Origin: CAZXEJ01 sp964639895 | GTDB lineage: Bacteria > Desulfobacterota_D > UBA1144 > Nemesobacterales > JADFKM01 | DNA: 54,949 nucleotides | Assembly: GCA_964639895.1 (NCBI GenBank) | Contig: CAZXEJ010000011.1 | Span: 1 to 54,949, forward strand | Direction: 5' to 3' | Shown here: piece after piece, positions 1 through 8,319 of the stretch | How positions within the stretch are numbered: position 1 is the first letter of the stretch | Layout of the letters: every line of letters starts with the position of its first letter | Program-made: the position numbers and the translations under genes | The notes under the pieces: generated by a model | Told to the model about the DNA's origin: nothing | What the model saw: the letters and a program-made list of their open reading frames with translations, nothing else | Database searches by the model: none

Positions 1-1015
1 ATGTCCGGGAAGGAGAATTCCATTGCGGCGCCCCCGGGTGGAGCCGGGTGCCGCCCGGGAGTGGGGAGGCCCAGGGGGGGTAGGAACCCCGGGGCGGCAT
101 GGGCGGAAGGGGTTTATTGTGGGTGCGGCACGGCCCCTCGGTGCTGCGCGGGCGGCTGCGGCCGAGGGGATATTACGGGGGCCATGGGTGCTCGGCTCGG
201 CGGAGGGGCGGCTGCTGCCTGGACGATGAGGGTGTCCGCACAGGGTCGGGTTGCCGAGGAGGGGTGGAGTGTGCGTGGTGCGGTGAGAAGGGCGAGCGTT
301 CCTCCATCACCGCTCGGCCCGTGTGACCGCTCGGTGGCGTGGCGATGAGGGCTGCGGCGTGTCCGTGTGATCCCTTGCGTCAGCGTGGGTTGGACGGCGT
401 GTCCTTGCATCAATGGGGGCGCGGGCACGCGGAATTCAACGACTGACTTGCCTGTATGGGCGACGTGCGCCCTTACGGGCGAGGCTGTGGCGTTGGCGCA
501 GGAGCCGTTTTTCGTCATAGGGCAGCCGTCCTCCCCCGGTGCCGAGGGGCTGGCGCTACAATTGTCCGTACAGGGAATGCGACCTGCACCCCGGCCCAGG
601 TTTGCCGGTGGCTCTGCCGTCATCTCTATCCCGGAGGACGTGGCGTGGCTGCGCCGCTCGGCATGGCTTCCCACCGCGACGTCGCTGCGCACCCTCCGCC
701 GGTACATGGAGCGCCGGTCCTCGGCCATGTCACCCCGGCAGCGGATGGTCGCGCCGAGACGGGGTTTGAGCGCGGCATTGAGTTGGAGCGTACGGGCGTA
801 GTGCGTCGGGACGCTCTAGAGCCGGCAGTCGACTGCCGTTAGATTTCACCGCGATATCCTTGTGAGACCGTGCCTACTACGGGCGCCCACCGGGATGGAA
901 GTCTCCAAGCATGTAGACACCTTCTCATCGTACCCCTTGCAGACAGTAATCTCGGTGCAGCCCCCTGTGGGCAGGGGTACGCACCACCGAGCCTGCGGCG
1001 GGCCGGGGGCGCTTC

Positions 1016-1047
1016 ACACCCCCGTGGTTGAAGCGGGGGTCGTGATG
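1016..1047 (+). repeat. Hairpin repeat copy 1 (CCCCCGTGGTTG ... GGGGGTCGTGAT)
   Basis: The plus strand reads CCCCCGTGGTTG, a short loop, then CGGGGGTCGTGAT. CCCCCG pairs with CGGGGG. An alternative stem, GCTTCA/TGAAGC, starts at 1011, so two mutually exclusive hairpins are possible. A similar 12-mer followed by GGGGCCGTGAT occurs at 38979-39014, and a partial reverse copy lies at 32781-32816. Hairpins next to a GTGATG-like tail resemble IS200/IS605 ends, but no transposase gene is nearby. The repeat call rests on comparison by eye. Confidence 0.35.
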
Positions 1048-1116
1048 GCTCTACTATGTGGTGTGTTCATGTGGCGGCCGACCTCTTGGGGCGACCGCCC
1101 GATGCGAAGGAGAGTA

Positions 1117-1144
1117 GGGCGGAGCATCGCTTCCCACTCCGCCC
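1117..1144 (-). terminator. Probable ahcY terminator hairpin
   Basis: A perfect 8-bp stem (GGGCGGAG/CTCCGCCC) with a 12-base loop begins 23 bases past the ahcY stop codon. No T tract follows. The position and the strong GC stem support transcription termination, or protection of the 3' end. Confidence 0.5.
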
Positions 1145-1167
1145 ACCTCGTCTCAGGGAAATGCGTC

Positions 1168-2427
1168 TCAAGTGCCTATCTGCCACGAGGCCAGATACTC
1201 GACCTGCTCGTCGGTGAGGGTATCGATCTCGACGTTGAGTGCCTTCAGCTTGAGGCGCGATACCGATTCGTCTATCTCCCTCGGGACGTCGTACACCTTG
1301 TTCTCCAGCTTCGAGGCGTTCTTGAAGATGTACTCGGCGCAGAGGGCCTGATTGGCGAAGCTCATGTCCATCACACTGGAAGGGTGTCCCTCGGCGGCGG
1401 CCAGATTGACCAGCCTTCCCTCGGCCAGCACGTTTATACGCTTTCCGTCTTCGAGGGTGAACTCTTCTACGAAGGGGCGTATCTTCCTCCTTTGCTTCGC
1501 CATGGCGGCAAGCCCTTCGAGATCGAGCTCAACGTTGAAGTGTCCGGAGTTGCACACGATGGCGCCGTCCCTCATAAGGCGGAAGTGCTCGCTCCTTATC
1601 ACGTGTATGTTGCCCGTCACCGTGCAGAAGAAGTGGCCTATCTTTGCGGCCTCGGCTATGGGCATCACCCGGTAGCCGTCCATGACCGCTTCGAGCGCCT
1701 TGAGGGGGTCGACCTCGGTGACGATGACGTTCGCCCCCAGAGCACGGGCCCTCATCGCCACTCCCTTGCCGCACCAGCCGTAGCCTACGACGACGAAGTT
1801 GGTGCCGGCGATGAGGCGGTTGGTGGCTCGGATGATTCCATCGAGCGTGCTCTGTCCGGTTCCGTAGCGGTTGTCGAAGAAGTGCTTGGTGTCGGCGTCG
1901 TTCACGGCGATTATCGGGTAGCGCAACACGTTGTTCTCGGCCATGCTGCGCAGCCTGATGACGCCCGTCGTCGTCTCCTCCGTTCCTCCGATCACCCCAT
2001 CGATCACGTCGGTCCTGTCCTTGTGGAGGGTCGAGACCAGGTCGGCGCCGTCGTCCATCGTGATGTGCGGCTTTATGTCGAGGGCGCTGTTTATGTGGCG
2101 GTAGTAGGTGTCGGTGTCCTCGCCCTTTATGGCGAAGACCGATATGCCGCAGTCGCGAACCAAGTGAGCCGTGACGTCGTCCTGGGTGCTCAGGGGATTG
2201 GAGGCGCAGAGGGCGACCTGCGCTCCTCCGCTCTGGAGTGTGATGGCGAGATTGGCCGTCTCGGTCGTCACGTGGAGGCAGGCGGCTATTCGAGCCCCCT
2301 CGAGGGGCTTTTCCCTGCTGAACCGCTCGCGGATCTGTGCGAGCACCGGCATTTCCTCGCCGGCCCATTCCACTCTGAGCCTTCCTTCCTCTGCAAGTTC
2401 GATGTCCCTTATGTCGTGATCGACCAT
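1168..2427 (-). CDS. ahcY: Adenosylhomocysteinase
   Basis: This cytoplasmic enzyme hydrolyses S-adenosylhomocysteine to adenosine and homocysteine, removing the inhibitory product of methyltransferases. The 419-residue protein carries the substrate-domain signatures around residues 54-60 (HVTTETANL region) and 144-155 (GGTEETTTG), and the NAD-binding glycine motif GYGWCGKG near 215-222. It lacks the C-terminal extension ending in a conserved Tyr and the roughly 40-residue insert found in many SAHHs. It ends in LASWQIGT, so it belongs to the short type common in archaea and Thermotoga-like bacteria. AGGAGGT sits a few bases before the ATG. metK lies 131 bases upstream on the same strand, so the two methyl-cycle genes are probably cotranscribed. 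Function is very secure. Confidence 0.97.
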   Translation of the reverse strand: MVDHDIRDIELAEEGRLRVEWAGEEMPVLAQIRERFSREKPLEGARIAACLHVTTETANLAITLQSGGAQVALCASNPLSTQDDVTAHLVRDCGISVFAIKGEDTDTYYRHINSALDIKPHITMDDGADLVSTLHKDRTDVIDGVIGGTEETTTGVIRLRSMAENNVLRYPIIAVNDADTKHFFDNRYGTGQSTLDGIIRATNRLIAGTNFVVVGYGWCGKGVAMRARALGANVIVTEVDPLKALEAVMDGYRVMPIAEAAKIGHFFCTVTGNIHVIRSEHFRLMRDGAIVCNSGHFNVELDLEGLAAMAKQRRKIRPFVEEFTLEDGKRINVLAEGRLVNLAAAEGHPSSVMDMSFANQALCAEYIFKNASKLENKVYDVPREIDESVSRLKLKALNVEIDTLTDEQVEYLASWQIGT

Positions 2428-2558
2428 CGATGACCTCCTGGTGTGGGTGTGTTGTCTCGTATCGGTTGTGCGGCACCGTTAGGGTCGGCACCGAAGGACG
2501 CGCTGGTCTTGGGGGTGTGCGCCGCCGCACGTGTGCGGCCGCCCCAGGCGCGCAGGGC

Positions 2559-3719
2559 TCATCCGACCGCCTTCTTGAGCTCTTCCGTCTTATCGGTCTT
2601 TTCCCATGAGAAGTTCTTGCAGAGCTGTCCGAAGTGGCCGTAGGCGGCTGTGGTCTTGTAGATGGGCCTCAGCAGATCGAGCGTGCGTATGATGCCGGCC
2701 GGCGTGAGGTCGAATATTTCCCTTATGGCGTTCGATATGACCTCTTCGGGGACCACGCCCGTGCCGAACGTGTCCACCATCACGGCCACCGGTTCGGCCA
2801 CACCTATGGCGTAGGCGAGCTGGATTTCGCACTTCCTCGCTAGGCCCGCGGCGACGACGTTCTTGGCTATGTAGCGCGCCATGTAGGAGGCGCTGCGGTC
2901 CACCTTCGAAGGGTCCTTGCCCGAGAACGCCCCTCCGCCGTGGCGGGCCCAGCCGCCGTAGGTGTCGATGATGATCTTCCTTCCCGTGAGGCCCGTATCA
3001 CCGTTGGGACCGCCGATTACGAACCGGCCCGTGGGGTTGATGAATATCTTCGTATTGGGATGGAGCATCGAGGCGGGGATGGTGGCTTTTATCACCTCTT
3101 CCATCACGCCCTCGCGCAGCGTTGCGTTCGACACATCGGGCGTGTGCTGAGAGGAGACGACGATGGCGTCGATGCCGACTGGCTTCTCGTTCTCGTAGCG
3201 CACGGTGACCTGTGTCTTGCCGTCTGGCCTCAGGAAGGGCAGGGTGTTGTTCTTCCTCACCTCTGTGAGTCTGAGGGCAAGCTTGTGGGCGAACACGATA
3301 GGGGTGGGCATCAGCTCCTCGGTCTCGTCGATCGCGTATCCGAACATGAGGCCCTGGTCGCCAGCGCCCTGTTCCTTACCCTCGCCCGGATCGACGCCCA
3401 TCGCAATGTCAGGTGATTGCTTCTGGATGGATACGAGCACGCCGCACGTAGAGCCGTCGAACCCCATGGAGCTGTCCGTGTAGCCGATGTCCCAGATGGT
3501 GTTCCTTACCACCTCGGGGATGTTGACGTGCGCCCTGGAGTTGATCTCGCCCGCCACACAGACCAGCCCCGTCGTGAGCATGGTCTCGCATGCGACGCGG
3601 GAGTGTGAGTCCTGGGCGAGGTAGGCGTCGAGGACGGCGTCCGATATCTGGTCCGCCATCTTGTCCGGGTGTCCCTCGGTGACGGATTCCGATGTGAAGA
3701 TGAAGTTCTTGGCGGACAT
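2559..3719 (-). CDS. metK: S-adenosylmethionine synthase
   Basis: The enzyme makes S-adenosylmethionine from methionine and ATP. The 386-residue protein starts MSAKNFIF; the reading frame extends 12 codons further upstream, but a GGGAGG motif precedes this ATG at the right distance. Family signatures are visible: GHPDK at residues 16-20 (phosphate/metal site), GAGDQG near 118 and the glycine-rich GGGAFSGKDP stretch near 262-271. Length is normal for the bacterial family. A good sigma-70-type promoter lies at 3759-3786. The gene is followed by ahcY, so the operon supplies SAM and clears SAH. The intergenic leader shows no SAM or SAH riboswitch fold that I can recognise. Confidence 0.97.
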   Translation of the reverse strand: MSAKNFIFTSESVTEGHPDKMADQISDAVLDAYLAQDSHSRVACETMLTTGLVCVAGEINSRAHVNIPEVVRNTIWDIGYTDSSMGFDGSTCGVLVSIQKQSPDIAMGVDPGEGKEQGAGDQGLMFGYAIDETEELMPTPIVFAHKLALRLTEVRKNNTLPFLRPDGKTQVTVRYENEKPVGIDAIVVSSQHTPDVSNATLREGVMEEVIKATIPASMLHPNTKIFINPTGRFVIGGPNGDTGLTGRKIIIDTYGGWARHGGGAFSGKDPSKVDRSASYMARYIAKNVVAAGLARKCEIQLAYAIGVAEPVAVMVDTFGTGVVPEEVISNAIREIFDLTPAGIIRTLDLLRPIYKTTAAYGHFGQLCKNFSWEKTDKTEELKKAVG

Positions 3720-3758
3720 GTATGCGACCTCCCGAGCCCTGGTTGAATGAGTCAAGAC

Positions 3759-3786
3759 AATATATACTTGGTCGATTCTATGTCAA
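3759..3786 (-). promoter_or_regulatory. Sigma-70-type promoter for metK
   Basis: On the minus strand TTGACA (3781-3786) is followed after 16 bases by TATATT (3759-3764). The predicted start lies about 30 bases upstream of the metK ATG. The surrounding 80 bases are AT-rich against a GC-rich background and also separate the divergent rsmB gene. Confidence 0.65.
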
Positions 3787-3843
3787 GAATCCAATCGGGG
3801 CGAAGCACGCAACGATCAGTAATTTATTGTATATAAGTTTGGG

Positions 3844-5211
3844 ATGGATTTAAAGCGCCGCTCGGCAAGGGAGTGCGCCGCAAGGGTGCTGGACGAGGTG
3901 CTCGGACGGGGCGCATACGCACAGGAGGCCCTCGACAGGGTAGCCCGCCGCATGGGGGAGATGCCGCAGCGGGAGACGGCGCTCGCCACGGAGATCGCCT
4001 TCGGAGTCATAAGGCATCTGCGTCGTCTCGACTGGGTGTTGGGCCGCTACGTTGAGAGGGCGGTGAAGAAGGAGGGTGTGCGCAACGTCCTGCGCGTGGG
4101 TGCGTACGAGCTCTTGTGCCTGCGCTCGACTCCGCCTTACGCCGCCGTCGACGAAGCCGTCGAACTCGCCAAGCGGCGCTACGGCGCGCGCGTGGCCGGG
4201 TTCGTAAACTCCGTCCTGCGCCGTCTGGCCCGTGACGTGGACGGCGGCCGGATCCCGCGGCCGCAACCCTCCGATCCAGCCTCGCGCGTAGCACTCCTCC
4301 ACTCCTATCCCGATTGGATGTCCTCGCTCTTCGTGCGCACCTACGGGCCGGAGCGCGCCACTTGCGTTGCGGCCGCGCTGAACGCCCGGCCTCCGCTGAC
4401 GCTCAGGGTCAACCGGTTGAGGGCCGCAAGGGACGAAGTCGCCGACGAGCTCAGGGACGCCGGCCTGGGGTGCCGCCCAACGCGCTGGTCTCCGGTCGGG
4501 CTCGCAGTCTGCGGGCGCGTGGGCGATCCCGCCCGCCTGGCCCCCTTCGCGGCCGGCCGGGTCACGGTGCAGGACGAGGCGGCCCAGCTCGTCTCCTACG
4601 CCGTCGCCCCACGGGCCGGCGAGCGGGTGCTGGATGCCTGCAGCGCTCCGGGCGGCAAGGCCACCCACCTGGCCGAGCTCATGGGGGACGAGGGCGAGGT
4701 TGTTGCGGCCGACGTGAGCCCTGCGCGGCTGCGCCTCGTGGAGCAGAGCGCCCGCAGGCTTGGGCTCGGCTCGATACGCACCGTCGCGGCCGATGCCGCA
4801 ACTCCTTCGGGTGGGTTGAGGGGGTTCGAGCCCTTCGACAGGGTGCTCGTCGATGCACCCTGCTCGGGCCTTGGCGTCATAAGGCGGAATCCCGACATAA
4901 AGTGGAAACGGATGCCCGAAGACGTCGAGACGATGGCACGCATGCAGCTTGCCCTGCTCGAGGGCTGTTCTTCTCTGCTCAGGCAGGGGGGTGTCATGGT
5001 CTACTCCGTCTGCACCTTCACCGAAGAGGAGACCACGTGCGTCGTCGAGCGGTTCCTCAAACGCAACCCGACTTTCAGGCTCGGTACGCCTCCGGTGTCA
5101 CGGTACCCCTTCCTCGCCCCCTTCGCCACCGAGCGGGGGTTTTTGATTTTCGACCCCCTCAGGCATAATATTGACGGGTTCTTCGCCGCCATACTTACCA
5201 GAGAGGGTTGA
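3844..5211 (+). CDS. rsmB: 16S rRNA (cytosine-5) methyltransferase RsmB
   Basis: It methylates C967 of 16S rRNA (E. coli numbering) using SAM. The 455-residue protein has an N-terminal NusB-like RNA-binding domain (about 1-140) and a C-terminal Rossmann methyltransferase. The SAM motif LDACSAPGGK is near 263-272, the PCSG motif at 339-342, and the catalytic-cysteine motif YSVC ends at Cys390. The ATG has no Shine-Dalgarno sequence: a TATATAAG box ends only a few bases upstream, so the mRNA may be leaderless. rpe starts 8 bases after the stop and is probably cotranscribed. Length and motifs fit the family well. Confidence 0.94.
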   Translation: MDLKRRSARECAARVLDEVLGRGAYAQEALDRVARRMGEMPQRETALATEIAFGVIRHLRRLDWVLGRYVERAVKKEGVRNVLRVGAYELLCLRSTPPYAAVDEAVELAKRRYGARVAGFVNSVLRRLARDVDGGRIPRPQPSDPASRVALLHSYPDWMSSLFVRTYGPERATCVAAALNARPPLTLRVNRLRAARDEVADELRDAGLGCRPTRWSPVGLAVCGRVGDPARLAPFAAGRVTVQDEAAQLVSYAVAPRAGERVLDACSAPGGKATHLAELMGDEGEVVAADVSPARLRLVEQSARRLGLGSIRTVAADAATPSGGLRGFEPFDRVLVDAPCSGLGVIRRNPDIKWKRMPEDVETMARMQLALLEGCSSLLRQGGVMVYSVCTFTEEETTCVVERFLKRNPTFRLGTPPVSRYPFLAPFATERGFLIFDPLRHNIDGFFAAILTREG

Positions 5212-5218
5212 ATCGACG

Positions 5219-5902
5219 ATGGCCAAGCTCATTGCACCATCCATTCTTTCGGCGGATTTCTCCTGTCTCGGCGACGAGGTCTCGGCCGTAAAAGAGGCGG
5301 GCGCAGACTGGATACACGTCGACGTCATGGACGGACACTTCGTGCCCAACATAAGCCTCGGCGTGCCGGTCGTAAAGTCGCTGGCCTCGGTCGCGCCGCC
5401 CCCGATGGACATACACCTCATGATCGAGCGGCCCGAGACGTTGATAGACGCCTTCGTCGATGCGGGCGGCGAACACGTAAAGTGCATCACAGTACAAGTC
5501 GAGGCCTGCCGCCTTATATACAGCACCGTTCAGCACATAAAAGCCCGGGGGGTGATGGCCGGCGTGGCCGTCAACCCCGGGACACCCATATCGATTGTCG
5601 AGGAGCTGCTGCCGTACGTGGATCTCGTCCTCGTGATGACGGTCGAGCCAGGGTTCTCGGACCAGAAGTTCATTCGCTCCATGGTCGATAAGGTGAGGCG
5701 GCTGAGGCGAATGGTGGACAGTTCGGACTACTCCCCGCTGATCGAGGTGGACGGCGGCATCAAGGTGACCAACATAGCCGAGGTGGCCGAGGCGGGAGCC
5801 GACGTCTTCGTCTCGGGCTCGGGCATATTCCGTTCCGACGACTACAGGGCCACGATAGACGAGATGCGCCGTCTCGTCGGGGCGCGCTCCAGCCGCGCGT
5901 AG
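5219..5902 (+). CDS. rpe: Ribulose-phosphate 3-epimerase
   Basis: It interconverts ribulose 5-phosphate and xylulose 5-phosphate in the pentose phosphate pathway. The 227-residue TIM-barrel protein begins MAKLIAPSIL. It shows the metal and catalytic segments HVDVMDGHFVPN (near 33-44), HLMI, VEPGFSDQKF and EVDGGI, all as in the family, where the usual GFGGQ loop here reads GFSDQ. GAGAGG lies about 12 bases before the ATG. The gene follows rsmB by 8 bases, an arrangement seen in other bacteria, and probably shares its transcript. No nearby carbon-fixation or pentose gene cluster was found, so the role is presumed housekeeping. Confidence 0.95.
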   Translation: MAKLIAPSILSADFSCLGDEVSAVKEAGADWIHVDVMDGHFVPNISLGVPVVKSLASVAPPPMDIHLMIERPETLIDAFVDAGGEHVKCITVQVEACRLIYSTVQHIKARGVMAGVAVNPGTPISIVEELLPYVDLVLVMTVEPGFSDQKFIRSMVDKVRRLRRMVDSSDYSPLIEVDGGIKVTNIAEVAEAGADVFVSGSGIFRSDDYRATIDEMRRLVGARSSRA

Positions 5903-6009
5903 CCCCGCCGGTGGCTCGTGTCGGGGGAGCGTGCCCGTGGAGGTGGGACGGAACAGCGGGGATGCAGCCACATCCCGCCGCGGCCGAGGGGTGAGCAGGA
6001 CAGGTTGCC

Positions 6010-6660
6010 ATGGACGAGGGTTCCTATCTACGAGAGATAGAGCAATACTTCCTCGAACTTACGGGCCGGGGGGTGATGCTGTCTTCGGCCGACTACGAGC
6101 TAATCGATTCCTGGCGCCGTGCTGGCGTCCCCAAGGAAATCGTGCTCCGCTCGATACGTGACGCCGTGGCACGCTTGGGCGTCGTCGTTGGGGGGACGAC
6201 ACAGCGGCCATGCCGCTTGTGCGATCTCAGGGAGGCCATAGAGGCCGGGATCGCGGCTTCCATGGGGCGCGTCCCCGGTGACGCAGACGAGGTAGGGGGA
6301 GCGGTCGGAGAGGCTCTGGCCGAGCAGGTCGTCTACAGGCTGGGCAGGCTGGCTTCGATGGAGAAGGACGACAAGGTGAGGACGCTCTATCTCGAGGCCC
6401 GTCGCCGCATCATGGAGAGCGACCTGAGAGAGGCGGCAGAGGTGCTCGACAAGGTCGACGAGGTGGAGTCCTACATCTATGACGAACTTTTCGACTCTCT
6501 CGACGAGGATACGAAGCGCGCCGTATTGAAAGAGGCCGAGGGTATGATACACGAGGGGGGGAAGTACATGACGAGCAAGGCCTACGAGGAGAGCCTCCTG
6601 CAGTTGCGCAACACGGTGCTTGCCAGGAGGTTCGGCATCAAGGCTCTGCTCGCGGATTGA
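6010..6660 (+). CDS. Unrecognised protein upstream of the DnaC-like ATPase
   Basis: I do not recognise the family. The 216-residue protein is soluble, acidic and predicted mostly helical. Its first 60 residues (an aromatic-rich segment, then SWRRAGVPKEIVLRSI) look like a compact helical domain. A CRLCD pair of cysteines follows near 67-71, and the C-terminal half is heptad-like and charged. An AGGACAGG sequence precedes the ATG. The downstream gene, a helicase-loader-type ATPase, begins 31 bases after the stop and is almost certainly cotranscribed. A role as a DNA-binding or primosome partner of that ATPase is an inference from position alone. Confidence 0.8.
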   Translation: MDEGSYLREIEQYFLELTGRGVMLSSADYELIDSWRRAGVPKEIVLRSIRDAVARLGVVVGGTTQRPCRLCDLREAIEAGIAASMGRVPGDADEVGGAVGEALAEQVVYRLGRLASMEKDDKVRTLYLEARRRIMESDLREAAEVLDKVDEVESYIYDELFDSLDEDTKRAVLKEAEGMIHEGGKYMTSKAYEESLLQLRNTVLARRFGIKALLAD

Positions 6661-6691
6661 TATTTCCCACCCCCGAAAGGGAGGTCGGGTC

Positions 6692-7528
6692 ATGACGAAG
6701 GGTACTGCGAAGGGCGTCGCCCCAGGGTGCGAGGACTGCTACGGCAGGGGATGGAGCGTGAGGTCCGGCGCCGCGTCGTCCGAGGCCGTGCTGTGCGACT
6801 GCGTGGGGCGGTGCCCGGTGTGCGGCGGCGGTGGGTTCGAGCGTTTCAGCGCCGAGGGGGGATATTCGTATGTAAGGCCGTGCTCCGCCTGCGGTACGGT
6901 GAGGCGCAACGTGCGCCTATACAACCTGTCCGGTATTCCACCGCGATACCACAACGTCCTACAGGTGGACACCTTCGCCCACAAGGGTAGGAAGTACAAC
7001 AAGCGGGCTCTCAGCTACGTGAAGCAGTTCGTAAAGGAGTACCCCAACCGCAGGGGGTTCCTTCTCATGGGAGGGCCGGGGTTGGGGAAGACGCATCTTG
7101 CCGTGGGGGCGGTGGCCGAGCTAACGCTGCAGCGCGGCGTGAGATGCCTGTTCAAGGACTTCTTCTACCTGCTGGGCGAACTGAAGGATGCCTACACTGA
7201 GGGTAGGGGGGAGGGTGAGGTGATAGAGCCCCTGATCGAGGCCGAGGTGCTGGTCATAGACGAGCTCGGAAAGGGAAGGAGCAGCGAGTGGGAACTCGGC
7301 GTCCTCGACCAGCTCATCTCGAAGCGCTACAACGCATCCAAGCCCACGCTCGTCACGACCAACTACGTATCACCCGAATACGCGCCGCCCGATTACTCCT
7401 CCGCCGCAGCGGGGATGCCTACGCTGGAAGAGAGGATAGGGCAGAGGATAGCCTCTCGCCTGTATGAGATGTGCGAATTCCTCTACCTCGAGGGCAAAGA
7501 CCACCGCAAGGCAGCGCGGGGCGGCTGA
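6692..7528 (+). CDS. DnaC/IstB-like AAA+ ATPase with N-terminal cysteine-rich domain
   Basis: The 278-residue protein joins a cysteine-rich N-terminus to an AAA+ core of the DnaC/IstB type. Cysteines at about 13, 16, 35, 37, 41, 44, 64 and 67 could bind two zinc ions and include CxxCxGxG-like spacing. The core has Walker A GGPGLGKTH (127-135), Walker B VLVIDEL (186-192), a sensor TTNY near 222 and an arginine-finger region QRIASRL near 251-257. Family members load replicative helicase or assist transposases. No transposase is adjacent, so helicase loading is the better guess. The ATG at this position follows AAAGGGAGG. The reading frame remains open further upstream, but this start has the best ribosome binding site. 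Confidence 0.85.
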   Translation: MTKGTAKGVAPGCEDCYGRGWSVRSGAASSEAVLCDCVGRCPVCGGGGFERFSAEGGYSYVRPCSACGTVRRNVRLYNLSGIPPRYHNVLQVDTFAHKGRKYNKRALSYVKQFVKEYPNRRGFLLMGGPGLGKTHLAVGAVAELTLQRGVRCLFKDFFYLLGELKDAYTEGRGEGEVIEPLIEAEVLVIDELGKGRSSEWELGVLDQLISKRYNASKPTLVTTNYVSPEYAPPDYSSAAAGMPTLEERIGQRIASRLYEMCEFLYLEGKDHRKAARGG

Positions 7529-7544
7529 CCCCTGAAGAGGGGTC
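7527..7544 (+). terminator. Hairpin overlapping the ATPase stop codon
   Basis: GACCCCT and AGGGGTC form a perfect 7-bp stem closed by a GAAG loop. The stem begins inside the TGA stop codon of the preceding gene. There is no T tract, so it may act as a terminator or as a 3'-end stabiliser. Confidence 0.45.
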
Positions 7545-8319
7545 GGCGGGACATACGTGCGGCGCTTTGCTAGGTGACGCGATCCTCAACGGAACTGCTG
7601 AGACCACCATTCTACTTTGCCTGGAGCAAGGGGGTGCGAGTGGGGCGCCTGCAGTGGGAGTAAGTGCCGGAGGCGCACGTCTATGGACCTCACGGAGCGT
7701 GCTTGGTGTGCCCTTGGCGGCCGAGAAGGAAACGCGCAGGCGGGCCGCGGTAGGTCGGGTGAGGGGGGCCGGTAACATGGAGGCGGCGGTGGTTGGTCGG
7801 CGCGGTCGGCGCCACCGGCCCCAAGGGGAGGAGGGTATTGACCGGCGCTAGAGGCTGGGCAGGTAGTGGGCGGCTTCCCCCCTCTTTATACCGTGGTCTG
7901 GGAACGCTGGGTGATGCCCTAGGTATACGGGCCTCCGCGCCGGGAAGGTGGCTCTACGCCGCATTGGAGAGGGCAGGGACGCCGATGGAGTTGTGCAGCG
8001 CACTCCCACCCGTGCTACGTCCACAGTGCACGGCCGGCACCCGCCGCGGGGTGTTGAGCGGTGGTAGCGGGTTGCCTTGGAGGCACCGGTTCGGCGGGGC
8101 TGCCGACGGGCTATCGGTAGCGGGTGCGGCGTATAGGGGGCAGCGCTGGGCGCTCCCGGAACGGTGTAGACCTACATGACCCGAGAAGGGCGTCCGTCGG
8201 CTGGAAGGGGGTAGCGTCCTCTCGCGTTGCTGCGGGAGACCGGGGGCTAGGGAAGGCGGAGCCTCGTCCCAGGTTGCCTCGTGCGTGTCCGAAGTGTGAA
8301 AGGAGCAGGGGAGTGAGGC
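7529..8319. other. G-rich spacer between convergent genes
   Basis: About 790 bases separate the 3' ends of the ATPase gene and the HDAC-family gene. The plus strand is G-rich. I found no gene, tRNA or known RNA here beyond the hairpin at its left end. Short open frames on both strands show no family resemblance. Confidence 0.55.

Larger units (their letters stand above)
1..1167. other. G-rich spacer without recognisable gene
   Basis: No reading frame in this stretch resembles a protein I know. The open frames are short, low in complexity and lack credible ribosome binding sites. The first 300 bases are markedly G-rich on the plus strand, with several runs of four to seven G between about 60 and 125. 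The right part holds a GC hairpin at 1016-1047 (listed separately as a repeat) and the probable ahcY terminator at 1117-1144. The left edge may cut a feature I cannot see. Confidence 0.6.

Noticed and set aside
862..2433. Long plus-strand frame opposite ahcY (523 codons)
   Set aside because: It is the antisense image of ahcY; similar long frames lie opposite metK, ileS, uvrA and ftsH because of high GC.
2428..2558. Possible SAH or SAM riboswitch between metK and ahcY
   Set aside because: The gap contains a GC hairpin and a repeated GGTGCCG but none of the conserved riboswitch core that I can recognise.
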